Position numbers and translations under genes: made by a program
In this document: piece after piece, positions 1 through 5,722 of the stretch
How positions within the stretch are numbered: the stretch's first letter is position 1
Layout: every line of letters starts with the position of its first letter
Notes under the pieces: generated by a model
What the model was told of the DNA's origin: nothing
Seen by the model: the letters and a program-made list of their open reading frames with translations, nothing else
Database searches by the model: none
Origin: JBHELQ01 sp046262995
GTDB lineage: Bacteria; Actinomycetota; Thermoleophilia; Solirubrobacterales; Thermoleophilaceae
DNA: 6,732 bases
Direction: 5' to 3'
NCBI GenBank assembly: GCA_046262995.1
Contig: JBHELQ010000084.1
Coordinates: forward strand, 1 to 6,732

Positions 1-127
1 CTTCGAGCGACTGGAGCGTGGCGGGCACGCGCTCGACCCCGATCACCTCCAGCCCGCGGTCGGCGAACGAGAGCGCCAGGGGCAGCCCGACCCGGCCGAG
101 CCCGATCACAGCAACGGTCGCGGTCAC
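1..127 (-). CDS. Nucleotide-sugar dehydrogenase, N-terminal fragment (UDP-glucose / UDP-ManNAc dehydrogenase family)
   Basis: Only the first 42 codons are present; the gene continues past the left edge. Reading from a GTG at 127 gives a Rossmann-fold start: a hydrophobic beta strand, the dinucleotide-binding motif GLGRVGLP at residues 9-16, a helix, then the second strand EVIGVE, whose final Glu (about residue 32) sits where this family binds the NAD ribose. This matches the N-terminus of the UDP-glucose/GDP-mannose dehydrogenase family, which oxidises C6 of a sugar nucleotide to a uronic acid in the cytoplasm. The exact substrate cannot be told from this piece. Its place after a WecG-type transferase makes a WecC-like UDP-ManNAc dehydrogenase attractive, but a UDP-glucose dehydrogenase is equally possible. 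The GTG overlaps the TGA of the upstream gene as GTGA, so translation is probably coupled. The usual Tyr of the GLGYVGLP form is Arg here. Confidence 0.85.
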   Translation of the reverse strand, partial: MTATVAVIGLGRVGLPLALSFADRGLEVIGVERVPATLQSLE

Positions 128-966
128 GACCCGGAGTCTACGGCCGGTCGGCCGCGCCGCTCCCGGGCGAGCTGACGCGCGAACGAGGCCACGAAGCGGG
201 GGTTGTAGTAGACGTAGCGGGGCAGCAGCCGGCGCGGCTCCTGAGCTGCCCGGTAGGCCCATTCGAGCCCCCGGTCCTGCATCCAGCGCGGCGCCTGCGG
301 GACGAGCCCCGCGTGGAAGTCGAAGGCCGCACCGACGCCGCACATGACCGGGACCTCGAGCCGGTCGCGCATCCGCGCCATCCACTTCTCCTGCTTCGGC
401 ACGCCGATTCCCACCCACAGGACGTCGGGGCTCGCGTCGTTCACCTGTTTCGCCACCAGCTCCTCTTCCGCCGTCGTCAGCGGGCGGAAGGGAGGGGACC
501 AGCCGCCCACGATCTCGATTCCGGGATGACGTTCGCTCAGGCGCAGCTTCAGCTGCTCGAGCGAGGGCTCGTCACGGCCCCCGTACAGCCACACGCGATG
601 CCCCCGCTCGGCGCAGCGGTCGTTGTAGCGCCGCATCAGGTCCGGGCCGTAGACGCGGTCGCGAAGGCCTTCTCCCAGCAGCTTCACGGCCCATACGAGC
701 GGCATGCCGTCCGGGACCGTCAGGGTCGAGCCCAGGAGCGCCGCGCGCATCTCGGAGTCGTCCTGCGCGAGCATCAGCGCGTGCACGGGGGCGGCGCAGA
801 CGTATCCCGGCCGGCGTCGCGCGATCAGCCCGTCCATCACGTCCATCGCGCGCCCGTAGTCGACCAGCGCGATCGGCACGCCGAGCAGCTCTCGCGTGGG
901 GATCGGGGCTCCGTCCGGGCCGACGGCCGGCGAACGCTGGTCGGGGTCTGCGTGATCGCCGGCCAT
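124..966 (-). CDS. WecG/TagA/CpsF family glycosyltransferase (GT26)
   Basis: A 280-residue cytoplasmic or membrane-peripheral enzyme of the family that moves a sugar (ManNAc, ManNAcA or another hexose) from a UDP-sugar to a lipid-linked acceptor, usually the second sugar of a repeat or linkage unit. Motifs in order: VHALMLAQDD (61-70), VPDGMPLVWAVKLLG (84-98), in which D86 matches the proposed catalytic Asp of TagA, the G-P-DL element at 107-110, WLYGG (126-130), PDVLWVGIGVPKQEKWM (180-196), CGVGAAFDFHAG (209-220) and the C-terminal GLEWAYR...EPRRLLPRY (233-251), which in TagA structures forms the membrane-linked appendage. The frame stays open to 1221, but conserved sequence starts only after the ATG at 966, and the upstream part is Arg/Ala-rich noise, so I place the start there. 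About 25 poorly conserved residues precede the domain. No clear Shine-Dalgarno is visible. Donor sugar is unknown. Confidence 0.93.
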   Translation of the reverse strand: MAGDHADPDQRSPAVGPDGAPIPTRELLGVPIALVDYGRAMDVMDGLIARRRPGYVCAAPVHALMLAQDDSEMRAALLGSTLTVPDGMPLVWAVKLLGEGLRDRVYGPDLMRRYNDRCAERGHRVWLYGGRDEPSLEQLKLRLSERHPGIEIVGGWSPPFRPLTTAEEELVAKQVNDASPDVLWVGIGVPKQEKWMARMRDRLEVPVMCGVGAAFDFHAGLVPQAPRWMQDRGLEWAYRAAQEPRRLLPRYVYYNPRFVASFARQLARERRGRPAVDSGS

Positions 967-991
967 TCGTCGTTGAACCCGCCCCAGGTGG

Positions 992-1019
992 GCGGCGGCG
1001 AGTGTAGCTCCGCCGCCGC
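992..1019. repeat. Inverted repeat, 9-bp arms with 10-nt loop
   Basis: GCGGCGGCG at 992-1000 pairs perfectly with CGCCGCCGC at 1011-1019. Two more pairs (AG 1001-1002 with CT 1008-1009) can form if C1010 is bulged. The minus-strand TACACT box lies in the loop. It could be an operator or an RNA hairpin in the transferase leader, but triplet-rich GC sequence makes such repeats easily by chance. Confidence 0.35.
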
Positions 1020-1027
1020 GCCGCGCC

Positions 1028-1043
1028 GCCGCCCTCCGGCGGC
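1028..1043. repeat. Inverted repeat, 6-bp arms with 4-nt loop
   Basis: GCCGCC at 1028-1033 pairs with GGCGGC at 1038-1043 around the loop CTCC, just upstream of the TAACGT box of flippase 1. No T-run follows, so it is not an intrinsic terminator. It may be chance in a GCC-rich stretch. Confidence 0.25.
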
Positions 1044-1063
1044 AGCCATAACGTTCTCCCCCA

Positions 1064-2608
1064 GTGGAACGCTCAGCTGAGGCCGGGCCACGGGTGGGAC
1101 ATGCGCGCAGGCTCGCCTCCGGCTCGCTTGCGCAGCAGGCATCCCAGGTATCGGGACTGCTCGCGATGCTGGCGCTCATCACCGTGCTCGCACGCCGGCT
1201 GCAGGTCGCGGAGTTCGGCATCTACGGTGTGCTCAGCTCCCTCGCGGGCTACCTCCTCGTCGTGCAGAACGCGGGTGCCGGGGCCGCGGTCCGGGAGCTC
1301 GCCGGCGCCACCGACGCGGCCACCCGGGTCAGGCTGTACTCGAACGCCCTCGTTCTGTACCTCCTGGTCGGCTCGGTCGCCGGCCTGGTGGTGGCCCTTC
1401 TCGGGCTGCTGCTGTCCAGTGGGGTCGAGCTGTCGGCCGACGTTGCCCGCCAGGCGCGGGTGGGATCGCTCCTGCTCGGCGCCGTGACTGCGGTGGGCTG
1501 GCCGCTCACGCTCGCGCGAGACTCGTTGCGGGCCAGGCAGCTCTTCGTGCGCCTGGCCGGGGCCGAGATCGTGGGGATCCTGTCCTACGCCGGGCTCGTG
1601 ATCGCCCTCAGCTTCGCCGGGGCTTCGCTCTCGCTGTTAGTGGCCGCGAGCGGGACGCTGCCCGTCGCTGTCGGTCTGAGCGCCCTGGCCGCCGGTCGCC
1701 CGTCCGGCGGCGGCTTCACCTTCGCCCGGCGGGAGCTCGATCGCGACTCCATGCGCCGGCTGCTCGGACTGGCCGGCTACCTGTCCCTGACGGAGGCCGC
1801 CGCCGCCGCGGTCTACGCAGCCGATCGAGCGGTGCTCGGCCTGCTGCGATCGGCCGCCACGGTCGCTCTGTTCGAGGGCCCGATCCGCATCCACAACGTG
1901 CTTCGCTCGCTGAACTCGGCGGTGATCGTGACCGTCCTGCCCGCCGCGTCCCGCTATCGCGCGGAGGGCGACGAGCGGAGGTTGCGGGAGCTGCTCGTGC
2001 GCGGCCTGCGCTACTCGCTCGCCCTGCTCGTGCCGCTGGCGGTGACGGGCATGGTTCTCGCCGGCCCGGTCCTCGACGCCTGGCTCGGGCAGCGCTATCG
2101 CGAGGGGGGCACCGCCCTCGCCCTGCTGCTCTCCTACTGGCTCGCCTACGGATCGAGCGGCGTCGCGTCGGCGCTGCTGGTGGCAGCCGGGCGCGCCCGG
2201 TCGGTGGCGCGCTACGCCTGGGTGACGGCGATCGCGAGCATCGCGCTTGCGCTGGCGCTCGTCCCGGCTCTCGGCCTGGAGGGGGTGGCGCTGGCGACCG
2301 CCCTGCCCTACCTGGTCGTGGCGCCGCTCCTCCTGCGCCTGGTCCTGGAGGTCGTACCGGTAGGTGCCTCCCTCATCATGCGCGAGTCGTTCCTGCCCGC
2401 CTACCTGCTCGGCGCCGCCCTGGCCGCCGCGCTTGGGCTCGTCCGGGCGGTCGTCCCGCTCGACTCGCTGCCGGCGGTGCTGGCGGCGGCGGCGGGTGGT
2501 CCGCTTGCCTACTGGGTCGCCTACTACGCGCTGTGGCTGCGCCCGGCGGAGCGGAGGCTGGTGCGCGATGTGGCCCTGGGCGCCCTACGGCCGCGCTCGA
2601 TCGCCTAG
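1064..2608 (+). CDS. Wzx-like polysaccharide flippase 1 (MOP/PST superfamily)
   Basis: A 514-residue integral membrane protein with about 14 hydrophobic segments, roughly at 26-43, 52-69, 94-118, 134-150, 167-187, 188-210, 232-262, 280-297, 316-338, 350-375, 384-400, 406-430, 442-464 and 470-491, joined by Arg-rich cytoplasmic loops. Size, topology, the N-terminal pattern (A-RRL---EFG-Y, residues 43-54) and the GLEGVALATALPYLVV segment (404-419) are typical of Wzx / polysaccharide-transporter proteins, which flip undecaprenyl-linked oligosaccharides across the cytoplasmic membrane. Charged residues inside helices, such as E244 and R255 (segment 7), are where Wzx proteins often have functional charges. 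The start is GTG at 1064; an in-frame GTG at 1094 would remove ten residues without touching the first helix. Neither has a good ribosome site. Substrate is unknown. It ends on a TAG shared with convergent rmlC. Confidence 0.88.
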   Translation: MERSAEAGPRVGHARRLASGSLAQQASQVSGLLAMLALITVLARRLQVAEFGIYGVLSSLAGYLLVVQNAGAGAAVRELAGATDAATRVRLYSNALVLYLLVGSVAGLVVALLGLLLSSGVELSADVARQARVGSLLLGAVTAVGWPLTLARDSLRARQLFVRLAGAEIVGILSYAGLVIALSFAGASLSLLVAASGTLPVAVGLSALAAGRPSGGGFTFARRELDRDSMRRLLGLAGYLSLTEAAAAAVYAADRAVLGLLRSAATVALFEGPIRIHNVLRSLNSAVIVTVLPAASRYRAEGDERRLRELLVRGLRYSLALLVPLAVTGMVLAGPVLDAWLGQRYREGGTALALLLSYWLAYGSSGVASALLVAAGRARSVARYAWVTAIASIALALALVPALGLEGVALATALPYLVVAPLLLRLVLEVVPVGASLIMRESFLPAYLLGAALAAALGLVRAVVPLDSLPAVLAAAAGGPLAYWVAYYALWLRPAERRLVRDVALGALRPRSIA

Positions 2609-3162
2609 GCCCCGTACTCGAACGGCAGCTCCGGGGCAATCGCGCTCAGCGCGGGCGCGGATGCGTCGCGCTCCGAGACCTGGAGCTCGACGTCCGGCCA
2701 GGCGATGCCGACCTCCGGGTCGTCGTAGCGGAAGCCACGCTCGGTCTCGGGCGCGTAGTAGGCCGAGAGCTTGTAGACGACGTCTGCCAGCTCGCTCGTG
2801 ACGCAGAACCCGTGTGCGAAGCCGATCGGCACGTACAGCTGGCGCAGGTTCTGGTCATTCAGCTCGAAGGCCTCCCAGCGGCCGAAGCTCGGCGAGCCGC
2901 GCCGAAGGTCGACCACCACGTCCAGCACCGAGCCGGACGCGCAGCGCACGAGCTTCGCCTGTCCTTCTCCAATCTGGAAGTGCATCCCTCGCAGCACTCC
3001 ACGCCGCGAGCGGGACTGGTTCTCCTGCACGAAGTCGTCCCTCACGCCCAGCTCGCCGAACAGGGAGCGGCGGTAGGTCTCGCATAGGAAGCCGCGCTGA
3101 TCGCCATGGGCCGCCGACTCGATCAGGAGCGGGCCCTCGAGCCTGGTCTCGAGTCGTTCCAT
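2605..3162 (-). CDS. rmlC: dTDP-4-dehydrorhamnose 3,5-epimerase (RmlC)
   Basis: This 185-residue cupin epimerises C3 and C5 of dTDP-4-keto-6-deoxyglucose, the third step of dTDP-L-rhamnose synthesis, in the cytoplasm. Length is normal for the family. Signature stretches are DQRGFLCE (21-28), FVQENQSRS (44-52), VLRGMHFQ (56-63), QAKLVR (68-73), DVVVDLRRGSPSFG (81-94), VPIGFAHGF (111-119), VVYKLSAYY (128-136) and VSERD (162-166). The catalytic set is intact: H61 as base, D166 as its partner, K70 and R58 for substrate, and Y130 at the position of the tyrosine acid that separates true 3,5-epimerases from inactive relatives. It lies 10 bp downstream of the GT4 gene on the same strand, so they can be co-transcribed, yet it also has its own TAGCCT box 7 nt before the ATG. 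RmlA, RmlB and RmlD are not in the window. Confidence 0.95.
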   Translation of the reverse strand: MERLETRLEGPLLIESAAHGDQRGFLCETYRRSLFGELGVRDDFVQENQSRSRRGVLRGMHFQIGEGQAKLVRCASGSVLDVVVDLRRGSPSFGRWEAFELNDQNLRQLYVPIGFAHGFCVTSELADVVYKLSAYYAPETERGFRYDDPEVGIAWPDVELQVSERDASAPALSAIAPELPFEYGA

Positions 3163-3169
3163 CGCGGAA

Positions 3170-3175
3170 AGGCTA
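3170..3175 (-). promoter_or_regulatory. Candidate -10 box TAGCCT for leaderless rmlC
   Basis: TAGCCT fits the TANNNT -10 form and lies exactly 7 nt before the rmlC ATG (3162), so transcription would begin at or next to the start codon. Its TAG is also the stop codon of the upstream GT4 gene. The identical box and spacing occur before the GT4 gene. No Shine-Dalgarno is visible, which supports leaderless starting. No -35 element is evident. Confidence 0.55.
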
Positions 3176-4216
3176 AGGGCGAGGGGGTTGGGGCGCCGCC
3201 GCCAGGAGCGAGCGAAGGAAGCGATCGGTGAGCTCGCCGACGCGGCCGGGGGCGAAGGCGGCCAGGTCGGGCTCGGAGGTCTCCGGCCGCCGCTCGAGGG
3301 CCTGCCGCAGATGATGCGGCTGGAGCTCCCCCTCGTAGAGCTGGACCCAGTTTCCCCCGACAGACTTTCGGAGCTCCGACATCGCGGGCGCGCTTGCCGG
3401 TGCCAGCAGCCGCCGCGCGTAGGACAACGCGAGTAACGCCACCCCCGAGTTCCCTATCTCCCGATATGGCAGCACCACGAGGTCCATCGCCGCCAGCACC
3501 CACGCCACCTCGTCACGCGGCACGTGCCTGTCGAGCAGCGATGTCCGGTCGGCATGGCGGAGTCCGGTCGCAAGCGCCGCGCACGACGCGTCGAACTCGC
3601 CGGCCACGAGCAGCCGCAAGCCGGGGCCGGGAAGCCCGGCGAACGCCGACGCCAGCGCGGACAGCTGCTTGTAGGGGCGCACCTTCCCGAAGAAGCCGAC
3701 CACCAACTCGTCGGACCCGATGCCTAGTCGCTCCTTGGCCGCACGCCCCTCGCGCGGCTCGCCGTAGGCGGTTCGGAGCTCGGGGTGAGGGACCACGGCT
3801 AGAGGCTTGCGGCGGGCCCGCCTCGAAAGCAGCTCCACATGCCGGGGGGACAGGAGGACGAGCCCCGAGCAGAGCCCGATCAGGGCTCGTACGTAGACGC
3901 GCCCCCAGGGTGAGCGCTGCTCGTCTCGCAGCTCGGTGTTGTGCAGCGTCCACACCAGCCGGCGTCCCCGCAGGCGGGCAAGCGCGAACAGTGCGAGGAA
4001 GGCCGCCGTCTTCAGGAAGCGCAGCGGCGGGCGCCGCTCCAGCAGCACGAGGTCCGGCCAATGGACATGGATCAGCTCCTGGGGATGTCGCAGCAGCCGG
4101 CCGGGCGTGAAGTCCTTGACAGTCCAGCCTCGCTTGCGCAGCTCGCCGTAGAGCAGCGCCTGGTAGGGCTGCGCCTCCGGCCCTTCGCCGGCCGGCCAGG
4201 CGAGCACGCTGGGCAT
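3173..4216 (-). CDS. GT4-like glycosyltransferase (GT-B fold, group 1)
   Basis: A 347-residue protein with the two halves of a GT-B glycosyltransferase. The N-terminal half holds HVHWPD (50-55), a hydrophobic segment FLKTAAFLALFALARL (67-82) that may touch the membrane, and VWTLHNTELRDEQ (88-100). The C-terminal half holds VVGFFGKVRPYKQLSALASAF (172-192), the standard donor-domain opening, then LLVAGEF (202-208), HVPRDEVAWVLAAMDLVVLPYREIGNSGVALLALSYAR (231-268) and the closing GGNWVQLYEGEL (287-298). It probably adds a sugar from a nucleotide donor to a lipid-linked glycan at the inner membrane face; donor and acceptor are unknown. The EX7E motif is altered: E253 is present but the second Glu position (261) is Leu, as in GT4 relatives of the PYR-I-NSG type. 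The ATG at 4216 fits the TAGCCT box 7 nt upstream. It leads a two-gene unit with rmlC. Confidence 0.87.
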   Translation of the reverse strand: MPSVLAWPAGEGPEAQPYQALLYGELRKRGWTVKDFTPGRLLRHPQELIHVHWPDLVLLERRPPLRFLKTAAFLALFALARLRGRRLVWTLHNTELRDEQRSPWGRVYVRALIGLCSGLVLLSPRHVELLSRRARRKPLAVVPHPELRTAYGEPREGRAAKERLGIGSDELVVGFFGKVRPYKQLSALASAFAGLPGPGLRLLVAGEFDASCAALATGLRHADRTSLLDRHVPRDEVAWVLAAMDLVVLPYREIGNSGVALLALSYARRLLAPASAPAMSELRKSVGGNWVQLYEGELQPHHLRQALERRPETSEPDLAAFAPGRVGELTDRFLRSLLAAAPQPPRP

Positions 4217-4243
4217 GGCGGGCAGGCTAAAGCGTCACCCGCC
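4217..4243. repeat. Inverted repeat GGCGGG...CCCGCC in the divergent GT4/flippase 2 promoter
   Basis: GGCGGG at 4217-4222 and CCCGCC at 4238-4243 form a perfect 6-bp inverted repeat with arm centres 21 bp apart, about two helical turns. The left arm touches the GT4 start codon and the TAGCCT box lies between the arms. The geometry would suit a dimeric regulator acting on both genes, but 6-bp GC arms can arise by chance. Confidence 0.3.
4224..4229 (-). promoter_or_regulatory. Candidate -10 box TAGCCT for leaderless GT4 gene
   Basis: Read on the minus strand, TTTAGCCT is followed by 7 nt (GCCCGCC) and then the GT4 ATG at 4216. This is the TANNNT geometry known for leaderless genes in actinobacteria and Deinococcus, and copies the rmlC arrangement. 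No ribosome site precedes the gene. The nearest -35-like hexamer, CTGACG (4257-4252), is 22 nt away, too far for an ideal spacer. Confidence 0.55.
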
Positions 4244-4255
4244 GTGCGCCCCGTC

Positions 4256-4259
4256 AGGA
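4256..4259 (+). promoter_or_regulatory. Possible ribosome binding site AGGA for flippase 2
   Basis: AGGA ends 7 nt before the GTG at 4267 and decides that start over the in-frame GTG at 4288, whose own AGGA-like bases are too close. The same stretch, CAGGAT (4255-4260), could instead be a poor -10 box 6 nt from the GTG for a leaderless message; the two readings cannot be separated here. Confidence 0.4.
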
Positions 4260-4266
4260 TGGGTTC

Positions 4267-5676
4267 GTGCACGCTCGCCCCGAGGACGTGACTCCCGGCC
4301 CGCGGCCGCGCCGGCACCTGGGGCTGGGTGCGCTCAGCTCCGCCGCCGCTCAGGTCCTGGGAATGGCCGCGACATTCGTGCTCAGCGTCGTGATCGCTCG
4401 CCGCCTCGGGCCCTCGGGCAACGGGACCTACGCGCTGGCCGCGAATCTCTTCGAGATCGCGCTTGTGCTGTCGACGGTCGGCCTGGCCACCGGCGTGATC
4501 TACCTGGTGAGCCGCGGCGATTGGCCGGTGCGCGCGGCGCTCAAGCAGACTCAGGCGGCCGCCCTGGTGCTGGGGGCGATCGGCGGCGCGGGCGCGGCGG
4601 CGTTCTACCTGCTCACGCGCCACAACGTCCTGGAGGGACTGAGCCCGACCGCCGCCTTGCTGGTCCTGGCGGCGCTTCCCTTCGGGATCGGCTGGGGCGT
4701 GTCCTCGAAGATCGCCCTTGGCCGCGAGCGCTACGAGCTGTACGCGACGACTTCCGTGGTGCAGCCGGCGGCGGCGCTCGTGTTGGGCGGCGTCCTGCTG
4801 TTCCCGTTCGGTGTGACGGGGGCCCTCACGGGATACGCCCTCGGCCATGTGCTCGCGGCGCTCCTGACCGCCTATTGGGTCCGCGGGCTCGTCGACGATC
4901 CCTCGGCTCGCTCGGCGCCCCGTCGGCAGCTGCGCACGGCCGCGGCCTTCGGCGCCAAGTCATGGGGGGCCGAGCTGTTCCAGCTCCTCAACTACAGGCT
5001 GGACCTGTTCATCCTCAGTGCGTACGCCAGCCGCTCCGACGTCGGCGTCTATGCGGTGGCGCTGTCGCTCACGGCGGTGGGCTGGGTACTGCCGGCGGCG
5101 CTCCAGACGGTCGTGTTCCCGCGCACGGCCGGACTCGACGCCGAGGTGACTCGCGCGAACCTCCCGCGCGAGTCGTCCGACACGGCGGTCGCCCGCGCGT
5201 CGCGCCATACGGTGCTGTTGCTGGGCCCCACGGCACTCGGGCTGGCGCTGCTCGTGGCCATCGTGGTGCCGGTCTTCTACGGCCCGCGCTTCACGGACGC
5301 GACTCTGCTGGGCTTTGTCCTGATCCCGGGGGTGGTGCTGCTCGGCGTCGGCAAGGTGCTCAACGCGGCCACACTCGGGCGCGGTTTCCCGATCTACTCG
5401 TTTTACACGATGTTGGTCGCGCTTCCGCTCACGGTGGCGATGTACCTGCTGCTCATCCCACCACTGCACGCCTATGGGGCGGCGCTGGCCTCCACCGTGT
5501 CGTACAGCCTCACGGCCGTGATGTCGCTGCTGTTCTTCGGGCGCGCTACGGGCGTCGCCTGGCGCGCCGCGCTGGTGCCGACCCGCGCCGACGCGCGCGA
5601 TCTCGTGGAGGCCATGCGGGCCGCGCGATCGGCCGCGATGGCGCGGCTCCCCCGCCGGTCCGCACGACAGGGCTGA
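4267..5676 (+). CDS. Wzx-like polysaccharide flippase 2 (Polysacc_synt family)
   Basis: A 469-residue membrane protein with about 12 hydrophobic segments, roughly at 23-46, 58-80, 97-117, 128-148, 163-183, 184-204, 232-252, 262-285, 315-338, 345-369, 378-398 and 403-424. The N-terminal ARRLGPSGNGTYALAANL (44-61) and the central FQLLNYRLDLFILSAYAS...DVGVYAVALSL (238-268) are hallmarks of Wzx / polysaccharide biosynthesis exporters of the MOP superfamily. It should flip a lipid-linked glycan outward across the cytoplasmic membrane. The first 20 residues are a Pro/Arg-rich cytoplasmic lead, and the last 45 are an Arg/Ala-rich cytoplasmic tail without membrane character. It is clearly not a recent copy of flippase 1: length, helix count and motifs differ. 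GTG at 4267 is chosen for its AGGA. It is divergent from the GT4 gene across 50 bp and 46 bp ahead of the GT2 gene. Confidence 0.9.
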   Translation: MHARPEDVTPGPRPRRHLGLGALSSAAAQVLGMAATFVLSVVIARRLGPSGNGTYALAANLFEIALVLSTVGLATGVIYLVSRGDWPVRAALKQTQAAALVLGAIGGAGAAAFYLLTRHNVLEGLSPTAALLVLAALPFGIGWGVSSKIALGRERYELYATTSVVQPAAALVLGGVLLFPFGVTGALTGYALGHVLAALLTAYWVRGLVDDPSARSAPRRQLRTAAAFGAKSWGAELFQLLNYRLDLFILSAYASRSDVGVYAVALSLTAVGWVLPAALQTVVFPRTAGLDAEVTRANLPRESSDTAVARASRHTVLLLGPTALGLALLVAIVVPVFYGPRFTDATLLGFVLIPGVVLLGVGKVLNAATLGRGFPIYSFYTMLVALPLTVAMYLLLIPPLHAYGAALASTVSYSLTAVMSLLFFGRATGVAWRAALVPTRADARDLVEAMRAARSAAMARLPRRSARQG

Positions 5677-5704
5677 GCTCAACCGATGTCGGCCGGCCTG
5701 GCTG

Positions 5705-5710
5705 TAGCCT
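5705..5710 (+). promoter_or_regulatory. Candidate -10 box TAGCCT upstream of the GT2 gene
   Basis: The same hexamer as before GT4 and rmlC lies in the 46-bp gap after flippase 2, here 12 nt before the ATG at 5723. Transcription 7-8 nt downstream of it would leave a leader of about 5 nt. It could give the GT2-DUF2304 pair its own promoter. The palindrome GGCCGGCC (5691-5698) sits just upstream. There is no Shine-Dalgarno for GT2. Confidence 0.4.
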
Positions 5711-5722
5711 TGCTTCACTCCG

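Larger units (their letters stand above)
967..1063. promoter_or_regulatory. Divergent intergenic region between the WecG-family gene and flippase 1
   Basis: This 97-bp gap must hold the promoters for both flanking genes. Candidate -10 boxes of TANNNT type are TACACT on the minus strand (1006-1001), about 34 nt before the transferase ATG, and TAACGT on the plus strand (1049-1054), 9 nt before the flippase GTG. No convincing -35 element is seen for either. The middle is made of GCC/GGC triplets that form two inverted repeats (listed separately). The boxes are weak guesses; that promoters lie here follows from gene orientation. Confidence 0.45.

Noticed and set aside
313..1080. A 255-codon plus-strand open frame opposite the WecG-family gene
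   Set aside because: His/Arg/Gln-rich antisense shadow; the minus strand holds a clearly conserved protein.
967..1221. N-terminal extension of the WecG-family frame up to an ATG at 1221
   Set aside because: The extra 85 residues are unconserved Arg/Ala/Ser-rich sequence that would overlap the start of divergent flippase 1; the ATG at 966 gives a normal protein.
3400..3413. A 14-nt match to the universal 16S rRNA 515F site (GTGCCAGCAGCCGC)
   Set aside because: The match stops there, no other rRNA sequence surrounds it, and it lies inside the GT4 coding sequence (residues around 268-272). It is coincidence, though it could misprime in amplicon work.
4072..4848. A 258-codon minus-strand open frame spanning the GT4 start and the flippase 2 start
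   Set aside because: It is rich in Gln/Arg/His/Gly and crosses two real genes and their promoter gap; it is the antisense shadow of flippase 2 codons.
5677..5722. A terminator between flippase 2 and the GT2 gene, based on GGCCGGCC and a 4-bp GGCT/AGCC stem
   Set aside because: The palindrome has no loop and no T-run follows; the stem is too short. There is no intrinsic terminator here.
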